From: Tomocerus qinae
Lineage: Eukaryota; Arthropoda; Collembola; Entomobryomorpha; Tomoceridae
Assembly (NCBI GenBank): GCA_020055645.1
Contig: CM034548.1
Span: 14,446,001-14,510,000, forward strand
Direction: 5' to 3'
DNA length: 64,000 bases
The notes beneath the pieces are model-generated. The model was not told the DNA's origin. It ran no database searches and saw only the letters and a program-made list of their open reading frames with translations. Positions 40,474 through 52,925 of the stretch are shown piece after piece; the stretch's first letter is position 1; each line of letters opens with the position of its first letter. Position numbers and translations under genes: made by a program.

Positions 40474-41561
40474 GTATGTGTCGTATGTCTAATGCCATTT
40501 TGTTGGTGGTGGTAGTTACAGGGCTCTCACTTGTGTGAAGTGGAGTTCAGAGCTGGAGCAGCTCACAGTGGTTTCAACTCTCGAGATTCCGGTCTTAAAT
40601 TAATTGCTGGGTTGTGTATGTGTGTTGGCATTCTTGAAATAAATAGAGAAAGCTTGCTTTCATTTTTCATTAGCATTGTGAATGCTTAGGTTAGATCCGA
40701 GTTTTGGGAGCGAGCAAACATAACTAGAGGCTCTCATGATTTAACTCTCAAGTCTGCAATACGGGAAATGTGTGTTATTTTGTAGTTTTAGCGGAATCGT
40801 TGTAGATTCTCTGATATTTATTTCGTTCGTACATATTGGCGTGCCCATTTGTTAATGTTTGTAAGAGAGTAGGAAGCACAGTAGCGTATTTGCTGTTTTG
40901 CGGGGCATTGAGTTCCCTGCTACTATTTATATATATGGGTTTGAGGAGGAGGAGGACTATTAGATATGGAACTGCTCTTGTTCACTACTTCCGCCGTACT
41001 GTTTATCCGACACAATTTTGTATGCACAACATTGAAAAGTGGGGAAAAGAGTCGGCTTTCTCTCTCGTTGCCCAAGAGTTTTGGATAATATTGCACTCGC
41101 CTTTATTATGCTGACGCGGAGAGATCGTTGGTTTGGCTTAGGAGAAATTGGTAGTTGCACAGGATGCCGAGTAATTTGGATAGGGCATAAGAGTAACCCT
41201 CAAACAGTAATAGACTAGAGTAGACTGAATTGAAGTGGTGTGAGTGAAATATATATGTAACACTCTGATTGTGAATGAAGAAGGCTTGAAAGAGACTTGG
41301 TTGCGGTGCAATGAATTGCTGAGTCTAAACTGCCATAAAAGAACATACCTTTACTTTATTTATCTCAAAATCAGTATGTTCTTTGATACTTTTATAGTAG
41401 TTTATTTTATGTTTTTCATTTCTCTCCTCTTCTTGCATCATAGACTACTACTATGTAGTTCTCTGTCTGGACAAACAGACAGACCTGGATAGATGAGAAA
41501 TAGGTGAAGTCGAACATGAGACGTAAATACAATCCAAGGGTGAAATGAAAGGAGATGGCAA

Positions 41562-41577
41562 GGGCAGGCAGGCAGGG
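41562..41577. repeat. GGCA microsatellite
   Basis: Three to four GGCA units lie in a short purine-rich stretch. Confidence 0.75.
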
Positions 41578-44500
41578 TGTGGTAAAAAGCGTATAATTTT
41601 TCCAGCCTTTTCACAGATTAGACCACAGAAATTGTTTGGAGGTTGGGGAAACTTGCAAAAAGTATTCTACTTTGTGCTACGTGCGAGGAAAGCTGGATGA
41701 GAAATAACTGGATAAAGTGACGAGGGAAAGCTTCACTAAAATTGCAAAAATTGATATTCTATTGACGGATTTCTCGTTTTCGTGCATGGAGTCTCTCAAG
41801 TGTACTTATCTAGTTTCTACCCCATTGTCTTGTTGCTCCCTCTTTTTCCTTTGCTCTCTCACCTCCTTACATGGCTACTCAACCGTCATTTTTTATTATA
41901 TCCTTTCTTCCTCGAAACAAAGTGTAGAGGTGCATAAGTGTGCAACTCCTAAAAAGGCTCTGTGTACAAATACTCCCCACAATACCCTTCATCATAATAA
42001 CCAATACACCGCGACATGTAGTCCTAATATGTAAAGTATTGAGTTTTCTCAAAAGAAGTTTTCATACTGCATTTCCACCAACATTTCACTCCACTTACTT
42101 TCCTCTCCATGTCTAAATATGACCCCTAAGGAGGGTTATTGTTGTTATGGATTGATATGTATTCATCTCAACTCCCACTCTCCTCCATCTTTTTACCCCT
42201 ATTTTACAGTATGTAATATAGCTAATATTATACTGGTTCTGAGTTTATCGGGAAGGAGAACAAAAAATCTTTGATGCCAAGAATATCACTTATTGGTTTC
42301 AATTGCAATAGTACGTGTTTTTTGTCCCAAATACTATACGCACCTATATTTATGCTCCATGCTGTTAAATAACCTTAGTTACATACAATGCACACAGTTA
42401 TGTGTCAAAATTGTCAATTAAGTAATAAGCAGTTATTTAGTGCAATGTGCAGTTGCACTGCATCCTTTTTCAAATATTTCTAAGGAAATTTTAACCCCAT
42501 GGAATTGCAGCACAGCAGTAGGTGTAGTGTGAGTAAATGCTAAATATAAAACGGTGTGACCAATCTCCAGAATCTGATATTATATTATGTTGTTCAAATA
42601 ATTCTCACAAATCCTTAAGTAAAACTCTTAATAAATCACTCTGAGGTTTTGTTGAGCAAATCATTCCATTGAATGAACTCTGACTGTGAGAATTACGTCA
42701 TTATGTAGTGATCTCCCATAAAACTGAGTTCTATTTCTATTGTGCTCCTATGAATTTAGCCATGCACTGTAATCAACTACTTCCTGCCTTCCCTCCTACC
42801 AAACTACCTTTCTGACTAACAACTTTAAGTAATGTCAGTTTGTGCAGGACGAAACCAAGAAGTCAATGTATATGCACGTCATTATCCTCTATCTAGATAG
42901 TCTACTTCTCTATTCTACTTATATAATACATTACTCAGGGACAAAAGAACTTGAGACCAGCGTGAGAACTTAAAACAACGAGAAAGAGAATTCATTCTAC
43001 CGAAGACGAACACATCGTGCCAATCAAATCTGACACTCAGGCTTCCTATTTGCAATGCAAACTACAAATACAATTATGTATAACCTTTTTTCTACTTCGT
43101 TTTTTCCCTAGTTAAGTAGTGGTGAAGGCATTCAAGTGCTTAGTATCTAAATTGTCACTATAATAAACATTTTAAATGTCAAAAAACTACTCAATTTATT
43201 TTGGTCTGTTAATTTTGGGTTTTATTTTATACCCAAGTATAACGAAACATTGTCAAGGTATACTATTTCGTGACAAAATATATTACTACGATTTTAAAAC
43301 CCTTTCTGCTCATCCGAACTTAAGTCTAATGATTTACAGTAAGGTTTGAATGCTGGAATGCTTGGAATGCTTCTTTGCTCATTTGAACATTTTTGTCGAG
43401 TGCAATTGTTCAAGATGAATGTATGCAAGGGTTTAAAATTGTTTTGCTTTCCTTGTGCATTTGTTACGTAAGCTGTTTCGGCAGTTATATACTGCTATTG
43501 TATGGTTTTAATTTCAACCTTACATGACCACATAAATACCCTTTTCTTCTGTGGGTCGTAAGCGGGGTGAATTCTCAATTGGGATACATACTTCTCTCAA
43601 TACTAGGATATAGACTCGGAAGGATAGTAGCAGTTAAGAAGTTATCCACACTTCTATTGCGATAGTTAAGAAGTTCCAAACCAATTACATGGATTAAGAG
43701 TGACTGAAAGAAAATTCACAGGGGAACTAGAAACTTTATGTCGACTCGATCAACCAGCACACAAGACTATAGAATGAGGGAGACTGGATGTAGATGTACT
43801 CAACTTCAGTAGGAAGAGGATGTGCACTCTGTGTGTCTAAAGAGTCTTCTCTTGTACTACAGATAGTTAAAGTCATAAGAAAGAATTTCAATTTTGTCCA
43901 TTCTGGTTATCTAACATGAATAAAGTAATCAACATGAATACAGATTGAGAACCTCGGCTGGCACTCAACAGTTAATAGAAACCCTTGAGACTATGTCCAA
44001 TTAGGATTTTTGAGGCAAGATCCTGATGCTCGTAAAACTTCTTTAGTCCTTTTTAAAATTGCAAATCATACATCAACAATTTAATAAGGTATTAAATAAT
44101 AATTTGAATCACTGTGAAATTCCTACTGTATTTATATAATTCTAAGTATAATAATACTTTGACAAGTACTTTTGTGAACAGAAATGGTCGGTGTATAAAG
44201 TGGAAACGTAGCAGTGGGGAAAGATGAGGTTTCGTTTATGCGATGTTCGTTTTTGTCCAAAAATATTTATATTTATGTGGATAGGTAGATGCATAAAATT
44301 TATTGTCAAGTCGGGTGTATTTTTGAAGTGTATAAATATTACATAAGATGCAATGTAGTGTAGAATGTGTAAGTGTATATGCATAGGTTAGAGCAGATGT
44401 AGTGCTTTTAGATATGACAGAAAAAGACACGCATTGCGTTGCTTGGTCATATTTTATTCCTTTTCTACTCCCCCATCCATGTCCCCAATTTTCTACCAAA

Positions 44501-45523
44501 CTGTATAATACATACAAATAAATTGAAGCGCCAAGCAAAGACAAAAATTCTCTTTTCTGTTATTAATGCAAGTGATTCTATCCTCCTTTGACCCTTTATC
44601 GTATGTTTATTTATTTACCATGTCATATTTCTTCTATGCACTAAAGACGTAAGCATCACCAGGATATTGATATAAGGATATATATATTTATTTATACAGC
44701 ATATCTTGAAAGCATCTTTCACTCAAGAGTATATATTCATAAACATAGAATTGATAGTAAAAAATGACATGGTAAAAAAGTTTTATATGTATCGCATATC
44801 GCTTCGTTATAAGTACCTATTAGTTATAGATAGAAGAATAAATTCCATTGCTACCATGATAATAATATGTGATTTGATTTGTTATTTGTGGATGCTCCAT
44901 ACGATACAAAATTGTTTATCTGTACTAAAAAAATTCAATATTTCTCCCGGTGTGAGTATAATATTGAGTGCACGCTATTATTTATGTATTTCATTTTTGT
45001 GCTGCATTTGCTGCATAGTAAAAGTGTTATTAAGTAGAAAATATGGTGCCTGTCGACGGAAAGCGTTTTTATAATATCCTTTCATTGTTGAAATATACCA
45101 ACTTGCTTTTTATCTCATGGACTTACTAGCTACTTTGAAATGTAACCGTCGTTTAGTAATTATTGTGATAACCTGATAACATGCAAATTGTAGCATTACG
45201 CACATACTTGTGTAAAGAGTGCAGTGGCCATATAACATGAAAACAATATTTTATCTACATATTTAGTATGAGATAAACGAGTGTTCCTCGTTTATCTTAA
45301 AAAACCTTTTTACCAGTTGAAATTAGAAATGACGAACGTTTTTTGCAATTATTTTGCCTTGATTCTACCAGTCTGACAATATTAAAAATAAAAAAAACAC
45401 ATTCCATGTTGACTGTAGGTCATTGATAGACTGGATTTTTCTGGCAAAGAGGCATGTGTTACTTAAAATGTCGTTAATTTGGCCGTTTTAAGGTCAGGCA
45501 GTAGTACTTGGTTTTCAATGTAA

Positions 45524-45865
45524 TTTCCTACTCCAGGAAATCATGGATAAGTCGCCTAATTTTCAAGTAATCTGGGCGTAGTTGATCTCAAAATTTAGGA
45601 TGAAGATCCTGGAGGGTCACAAGTTTCAGATATGTTACAAATTTGACCTGTAAAGGTCACACTGGCCATTCTACCAAAAAGTTTTTTATTTTTTTTGGCG
45701 GGATAGGTTTATGAATTTTTTATAAAATAACCAAAAGTCTTTTTGAACAAAACGCAAACTTGTGACCCTCCACGACCCTGTAAGAATTTTAGGTAAAAAA
45801 ATCAAAATTGAAAACGGAAGAGTTTTTGAGTTTTCCTTGATTTCCTAAAAAAATAAAATTTGAAT
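45524..45865. repeat. Imperfect inverted repeat, probable decayed element
   Basis: GGAGGGTCACAAGTTT at 45611-45626 recurs exactly as its reverse complement at 45756-45771. Outward from these, weaker inverted similarity continues to AGGAAATCA at about 45534 and its reverse near 45840. The loop of about 130 bp contains a second GGTCACACTGG motif. It may extend to about 46060, where balanced, transposon-like sequence continues. No target duplication or reading frame is seen. Confidence 0.5.
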
Positions 45866-48800
45866 GGTTTTGTACTCAACTCAATGTAAATAGATCGAGT
45901 TCATGCCAAATTCCGGTAGATACCTCGACGGAGGGGTGGCTCCCCTTAATTTATATGTTGATCTTTTAAGTTGCTAAATCAATCGACATAGACTAAAAGA
46001 TATTGGCTCACAAATTACTTGCTACAGCAAGATAAATGTGACGGAGTCGGAACCGAAACTCAAAATGGTGTCAGAGAAAATAGGATTTTTCTGCGGGTCA
46101 TAAATTAGGTAGTGCAATATGAGTAGAAAAGAACATGTGTACGGAAGGATGGATTTATTTGAGTTGGAGGATACACACACGCTCGTTTCGTTTTGTCTGT
46201 ATGATACTGAAGTGGGCTATAGACGGATAGATAAAGATATTTATTGCATGGAATCACTATCCCCAATTACTCAACACCTATTCTGAGCATCATTATCATT
46301 TTGCTGAGCTGTGAGTGGACCATATCATGAAGTGACCGTTTCAATGCGATAGTTTAGTTTGGTTGTATTTAAGTTGTACCTCTCTGCATTATAGATAGAC
46401 ACAGGTAGATATTGTGGCAAAATTCCATGTAACGTGTGTGTAGCATCATATCCTGTTGAGAGACAAGGCTTCCTTCCCTGCAAGATAGATTGTTCTAACT
46501 ACACCCTTGTGTGTCGTTGTGTGTTGTTACGACCTCTTCATGTTGTCTAACAGCATACACACCATCCTCTGTTTTCCCAGTTTTCAAAGCCTTACATTTT
46601 TTGCCGTATAATCCTGGTTGCTAAATTCGTAGCCAAAAATATCTTGCGGGAGAGCTGATCATTCTCATAGCAGTGAAATTACAATTTCCGTAATTTTTGT
46701 TGTGAATATTTGATCCAATGACCATTTTTATAACGTTTTTGAGGTATAGCTTAGATTGCCTTTATGAGATGGATCAAAATTAAGATCTTTTGAGAGCTAA
46801 AATAATTTAGTCTTGAATCTTAAAAAATGAAGCATATAAAATTATTTTGACATTCTATAACTTCTAGATTGCAAATACAAAAGGTTTCAAGTATCTTTGT
46901 TAGGGATGTTTTAATTGTTACTAATGTTTAGCTAAATTAAAGCAAGTTATAAGTGTGGGGATTTAAATTAGCTAACTTTATAAAAGTGTGGGTTATGGGG
47001 GGTTCATTTCTCCTATGCCCCTTTTTAGTGCAAATGTTACGACAGCCAAGCACAAATACCCCTTTTCTGACTTCTGTTCTCAGTGCGTACATAAAAAGTT
47101 CACTTATTACTGATTGTAAGCGATCTCATCTATCTCTCCACACTTGCACTTTCTCCCAATTACCTGTGCGCTCAATAATCGTAAATGCTGCGTCAGTAGT
47201 TTGATAAATTAAAATGTGTTCGAGTTAGATCACGTAGCATTATTTTGCGAGTTAGTCGGCAGTAAAATATCATAAAGAAGCCGACCTTTGAGACACGATG
47301 TATCAAAATTTACTATTGGCAAATTCCTTTAAGAACATCTTTGACGTTCATATGACTACAATTTAGTGCCCGGGTGCACATTGCAGTGCAAGTAAAATCT
47401 TGTTAGGAAAGAAAAGAGAAATGTTTATAGTTTTTTCGATTTGAAAGCATTAGGTGCAATTTTCAATGTGACAAGAAATGAAGCAGTTAATTAATGTGGA
47501 GAAAGGTTTACTATTTGAGTGGAGCAAAGCAGAAGAGGGGGAAAGTTGCAGGGTCACTGATTGGGAGCAAAATGGTTAATTTAATAATTTAATAAAGAAG
47601 AGGAGAAATATTAAGGCAAATAGAAATACGTGTAGAACGGCACTCGATACAATTAGAAGAGGTAAAAAGTTTCTTCATTTTTGGGGTCAGGATGCATCTG
47701 TACTTTATAAGTAAGTATACTAAAGAATTCCTTTTTGTATCCCATGTATATAAAAAGTCTATGAACAAACGCCTTGGATTTGTTAATGCTATGTATTTAT
47801 TTCAGTAGTGTTTGCATTTGTGTAGCAGTAGTAGTAGAGTGTAGTGAGCTTTTAGATTTGATTTCTGGAGAAGTTTGAAGCTCGACGGCAGACGGAACTC
47901 ACTAAGGTATGCACCCCATGATGTAGTGCAATTCAATTTTTACAAAGAGAGTAAATTTATGGAAATAAGGAGGGAAAATTAATTTAATCGGAGAGAGTAG
48001 TAAACGCAGCTTGTTTTTCAGTAGCTGCAGAGTAGGGAATTTTATTACTTTTTGAGCAGAAAATAATACATTATGCATATTGGCTGCTTGCTCTCGTTTT
48101 ACTCTTCAGATTTCTCCGTACCTATCTTCTATACAGTAACGATGAGTAAAGTAAAGCTCTGTTGAGTTGGCTTAGGGGAATTTTTTGTCTGCAAGGAAAA
48201 GAGTTAAGAAGCAAAAGAAAACCCTTGACTGAGAAGAGGAATACAGAGTTCGTTATTGGCAAGATAGAAGGACAGGTAGTCAAGATGTAGGGAAACTCAC
48301 AACCAAAAGTAGCATTCTTTAAAAATGCCCCCTTCCTCATCATTCTATAGAAAATGTAGATAGTTGATATTTGTTTTATATCTATAGCTCCCTACTTACT
48401 CCTCTATGTCCCTTGGAGTAATAATCTATAATGCATGTATTACCCCTAAATAAACTTCCCTAGCTGGAGCTACACGGTAGCATCAACGCAGTAGGACAGA
48501 AAATTCAAAGCAGTTTAGAATAAAATTGTATTATATAGGGGACGAAAGTTGACTTTAATTACTCGGAATTTATGTAGTATGACATCTTATGTGTCAGTGT
48601 AATGGTATGTTATCCAAAAGAGTGAAAATTCTATCGTGCTGCTCCCTACTCCCACAGAAACAATGCTGTATAAATATTACTAAATGTATTATTATGAATC
48701 ATAAATGTTGAATTACGTTAGGCTTTGTTATAAAGGAACTGATTGTGAGATAAATTGCGTCGGGGAAGAAAAGAGGGAAACAAGCTCGACGTTTGTAAGC

Positions 48801-50663
48801 TACGCTCTACAAAGTACATACAAAACATGCTTTTTGGATACATAATGTATACAGAAAAAGGACAACCGGACAACTTGAGAATTGATATTCAAATTGCAGT
48901 CGCTAGCCTATATAAGCCCGTTTAATTCGACTTGTTCTATAAATAAAAGGAATGCTTGTTCACGACAAGTATTATTTCATATAGGGCTATTTCAAGTATG
49001 TAAAACTATCGAAAAGGCACTTGACTAAATTGGTTATATACTCAAGAAAACAATACCAAGAAGTAACAGCTAGCAGGCAATTACAAAACTCAATACTGTT
49101 GGTCGGGGAAGTGTCTTGGCTGTGTTGTTATATTAAAGAATGCCATAAAAGGGTCATGTACATAAATATTTTGCATAGTTTTAGAAATATTCGAATTATT
49201 TTGGGTTAGCAAATTACGGATAGCGTATTCCGGGGTTTTAGAGCATCAATCATAAAGATTTATAGAATATTGTAAAGTTTGCGTGTTCTGTTATTGTAAA
49301 CATGTGTGCCAAAAGTGTGGAGAGGGGAAGGAGTAGGAAAGGAGCGGGTTCTCGGTTTACCTGCAAGTTTGATTATCTCATTAGGCGTGTCTTAATTGAA
49401 GCAAGAGCACTAACACGAGAACGACTTAATTGAATGGTAGAGCACCGTGTTCTCCCTGCATTCTCCAGTAATATGATGTGAAGGAAGATAGTCTCTCTCT
49501 CCTGGATTTTGGTGAATATTCGTGTTCCTGCGGTCGGCACTTTGTGTTTCGGTTCGTGTCCGTCCAATCGGTTTCTTTACAGGTGATTAGGGGCCAGAAA
49601 ACACAGAATACTGCATAAACGGACTGCCTTACCTGTTCCTGCACGGAGTTTTCTTTCCGCTCTTTCTTTATCAGTATTTAATGGACATACGAAGCTGTAA
49701 CTCTTATTGTTTCCATCAAACTACTACCTACACACATTATTACATTCATTGCCCCTATGGAGACTCTTTTAGAACAGTGGGCTCTCGTTCGTGTAAAAAC
49801 CTCATTGTTAATGTCTATTATGTAGCATTAGCTACACTTTACATAGTGGCGGCGGTATAAAGCCAGGGTGTTTTATGTCCAGATTACATACATAGGATAG
49901 TAGGATTTTGTACCTGATATGTTATTTGGATAGTATTTTAAATTGAGTGAAATGTTGAGGTTGTACATGAATGCGGGCGGTATGTATATATATGATTGTA
50001 TTTGTAGCTCCATAAGGTAATAGGGCGAGCTAGGCGGAGATTTCCATCGCAAAGATTGAGTTGAATTTGATCTCGTGTCAGTTACAACTTACAAGTGACG
50101 AATAAAGATCAGTTTACCGCCGCTATCTTTGTTATCCATTTTCGTGTTTCCGTACCCGACTCTTTCATTATGTGCCTTTTCCAGCATGCACACACAACTA
50201 CAGCCCTACACACTTGGAACGGCGAGTGAAGTCGGCGGGCGGGAGATATAGGGTCTTAATAAATGATCCCAGGCGTCAACGCTATATGCCTTGTACGCCC
50301 TTTGCAAATAACCCTGTAATATAACATATACACTTATTTATTTATGTACCTATTATGGAGGTACAGGTTACACATGTCTAGTATGATTCCATCTATTATG
50401 TACACATGCACACAGTAGAGTACAGATATATTTATTCTCAGTTGCTATTTCTTTATGGGAGTCAACGACACCCCTGCCTGCCACTCTCAGATTTTCTTGA
50501 TCCATTAGATATTTTCCTTGTTGTCATTACTCCGTGTGGGTTAGCTTCAACTGACTTTTCTGTGCCTACTTATCCGTTTCGTATGAATGGATCTCTCCGT
50601 AAGCTATCCATCCTTTACTGTCTTTCCAATATGCAATAAACTGTTGGCAACAGGCGTATACGC

Positions 50664-50805
50664 AGGATCGAAGCGGGAGATTTAAAAAAAATTCTGATGG
50701 TCTGGTTGTCCTTCGATAATAAAATGCACGCATATTTTGGAACGACATAACTTGTTTCAAATCTGCTTTTTGCATATGGTAGCACATGTATTCAGCCACC
50801 ATTAG
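50664..50805 (-). repeat. Left inverted end of composite element
   Basis: Reversed, it matches 52741-52925, including the CCATATGCAAAAA core, the GACAACCAGACCATCAG tail block and the terminal GCTTCGATCCT. Confidence 0.6.
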
Positions 50806-51016
50806 AATCAAGACAAATAGACAGATTCCCGCCCCTTCCTCCCCCCTTCCCCTGCCCGTATCAGCTGGGTTCTGTAGAGAAAGTCCTATAAAATAGTTTG
50901 AAATTTTATATGGGACTTTCTTTTGAATTAGTCCCATTCCGGAATCCCATTTCTGTTCCAGATCAAACTGCTGGTAGTCATGAATATCCACCCTTCAGGA
51001 GTCAATTAACACCAAG

Positions 51017-52445
51017 CTAAATAGTGATATCTTGTCGATTTTTTAGATTCCACCAAGATGCCTTGATTGGTCCCATGGCTACGCCTCTCAGGGGCAAGGT
51101 GACGACATGCTCCAGAAAACTGGTTTCCCCCAACCAGTTCTTTCCAACTACTTTGGTTGGGGGAAACCAGTTTTCTGGAGCATGTCGTCACTTTGTCCCT
51201 GAGGGCGGAGCCCTGGAAACATTCAAATCACTTTGGATTCCACGATAAAATGTTTATTCCAAATAGTGAACTTCAATTCTTCACCATGTGTCAACATGCA
51301 GAACTCAATCAATTCCTAGTAGACTGTAAAGCTGGAAAGAATGGAATATGTCATTTAATAATGAGTAGGGATGCATTCGGCAAGTCAGCTGGAAATACAA
51401 ATTCAATATAGTAACGTGACATAAACAATACCTAAATAGTAATATCTTGTTGATTTTGTAGATTCCACTTACTACGCCATCTAAAATCTAGGGTTACAGT
51501 AGGAGAGTCTTTGGTCCAACAGTCTGGGCGGGAGTTAATGGTATTGGTATTAGAGTATTCATACAAGTTTGGAGTCAACATGCAGAACTCAATCAATTCC
51601 GCACCAGGTGACTGTAAAGCTGGAAAGAATCGAGTATCACGATTAGGTTTATACCCGATTAATAATTTTTTGGGTTTCAATACAAATTGAATATAGTATT
51701 ATGATTTAAACAATACCTAAATAATGATTTGTGACAACTGTAGTTAACTTCACTCACCACTGATGAATCCCACACGTGTATTTATAATGGAGTGACGATG
51801 GACGACCATTTCCATTATATTTTGACAATTTTTACGATAAAATGTTTCAAACTAATCACAACCCAATCAATTCCGCACCAGGTGACTGTAAAGCTGGAAA
51901 GAATCGAGTGTTACGATTAGGATTATACCCGATTAATAATTTTTTGGATTACAATACAAATTGAATGTAGTATTGTGATTTAAACAATACCTAAATAGTG
52001 ATTTGTGATAATTGCAGTTAACTGCACTCACCACTGATGAATCCCACACGTGTATTTTTAATGAAATGACGATGGACGTATCCATTATATTTTGACAATT
52101 TTTAAAATAAATTGTTTCAAACTGATCACAACCCAATCAATTCCGCACCAGGTGACTGTAAAGCTGGAAAGAATCGAGTGTTACGATTAGAATTGTACCC
52201 GATTAATAATTTTTGGATTTCAATACAAATTGAATGTAGTATTGTGATTTAAACAATACCTAAATAGTGATTTGTGATAATTATAGTTAACTGCACTCAC
52301 CACTGATGAATCCCACACGTGTATTTATAATGAAGTGAAGCCATTTCCATTATATTTTGACAATTTTCACGTTAAAATGTTTCAAACTCTTATATTTTGA
52401 CAATTTTTACGATAAAATGTTTCAAACTGTATTTAACTAATCACA
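51017..52445. repeat. Five-copy tandem array, unit about 270-285 bp
   Basis: Units begin with CTAAATA(G/A)TGAT-type sequence at 51017, 51432, 51717, 51991 and 52260. Spacings are 415, 285, 274 and 269. Each carries CAATCAATTC, GACTGTAAAGCTGGAAAGAAT and ACAAATT(G/C)AATATAGTA blocks, and the last three also carry ACTGATGAATCCCACACGTG. The first unit is longer because it contains the 51077-51213 hairpin. Units three to five are the most alike and the first the most diverged, so the array seems to have grown toward the right. The last unit is truncated and shows a short internal duplication of TATATTTTGACAATTTT. Confidence 0.8.
51077..51213. repeat. Near-perfect 60-bp hairpin with 17-nt loop
   Basis: 51077-51136 and 51154-51213 are inverted copies. 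The 38 bp next to the loop are identical and about 55 of 60 match overall. Weaker pairing continues outward to about 51050 and 51238. Each arm also contains a smaller palindrome, CTGGTTTCCCCCAACCAG on the left. The stem is GC-richer than its surroundings. A transcript would fold into a long stem; the DNA could extrude a cruciform. Confidence 0.85.
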
Positions 52446-52740
52446 ATGGACAAAAATCCTCTTCTTTAGCCAATTTTCACTTTTGGGTTACAATGCAGTG
52501 ACAATATTGTTGCAATGAAACGAAAATTGTATTCAACTAATCGTTGCACTAAAGAGAAGCTATTTTATATTGCATTTGTCTCCCGCAGTTTCAGAGCATG
52601 TTAATACCAGCGCGGTGTGTAGTCAGTCCTCTATGCTACTACGCCGTCTGTCTCACCTGCCGTACTATTACTGTCTGCCTCACCTTCTGTATTTATATAA
52701 TTTCCACAAACCAGGGGATGCATCAAATTTGAATTCTAAT

Positions 52741-52925
52741 GATAACTAGTTGCTCCTGAATACATTTGCTACCATATGCAAAAATCAGATTTGAAATAAG
52801 TTATGCCACTGCAAAAATATAGTTGCTCCTTTTTAATAGTGGACGACCAGACGACCAGACACCCAGACGATCGGACAGAGTGACGGCGACAAATTCATAA
52901 GGATACTAAGCAAAGCTTCGATCCT
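52741..52925 (+). repeat. Right inverted end of composite element
   Basis: It is the counterpart of the left end. After the shared core it carries tandem GACGACCAGAC and GACGATCGGAC units, then a unique stretch of about 40 bp and the terminal GCTTCGATCCT. Confidence 0.6.

Larger units (their letters stand above)
33493..50663 (+). other. Probable long first intron; no exon supported
   Basis: After the donor at 33493 no plus-strand segment up to 50.6 kb combines a good acceptor with a convincing phase-1-compatible frame. Reading frames of 92-122 codons at 38018-38350, 40836-41114, 41717-42034 and 44706-45074 are hydrophobic or low in complexity, lack recognisable domains and fit chance. It holds an ACTC microsatellite (38573-38605), a 21-bp duplication (40433-40473), a GGCA microsatellite (41562-41577), a repeated AGTTAAGAAGTT (43632-43680) and the inverted repeat at 45.5-45.9 kb. 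Whether the transcript really extends this far is inference. Confidence 0.4.
50664..52925. mobile_element. Composite 2.26-kb element with inverted ends and internal array
   Basis: Both ends share AGGATCGAAGC in inverted orientation (50664-50674 and 52915-52925). Inverted similarity extends well inside: 50690-50805 reversed matches 52741-52862 (TGAATACAT.TGCTACCATATGCAAAAA and further), ending in GACGACCAGAC-type units on the right. Outside the 11-bp termini similarity stops, suggesting true boundaries. I see no clear target duplication. Inside lie a strong hairpin (51077-51213) and a five-copy array (51017-52445). No transposase-like frame is visible. A 141-codon minus-strand frame (50566-50991) overlaps the left end but shows no domain and crosses the boundary. 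The alternative is two same-family copies inserted in opposite orientation. Confidence 0.5.

Noticed and set aside
44706..45074. 122-codon hydrophobic plus-strand frame
   Set aside because: Composition follows the AT-rich DNA, with scattered hydrophobic runs but no topology pattern or motif. No acceptor in the phase needed by the 33492 donor.
50566..50991. 141-codon minus-strand frame at the left end of the composite element
   Set aside because: It crosses the element boundary at 50664, so it would be a chance fusion of flank and repeat. No transposase motif seen.
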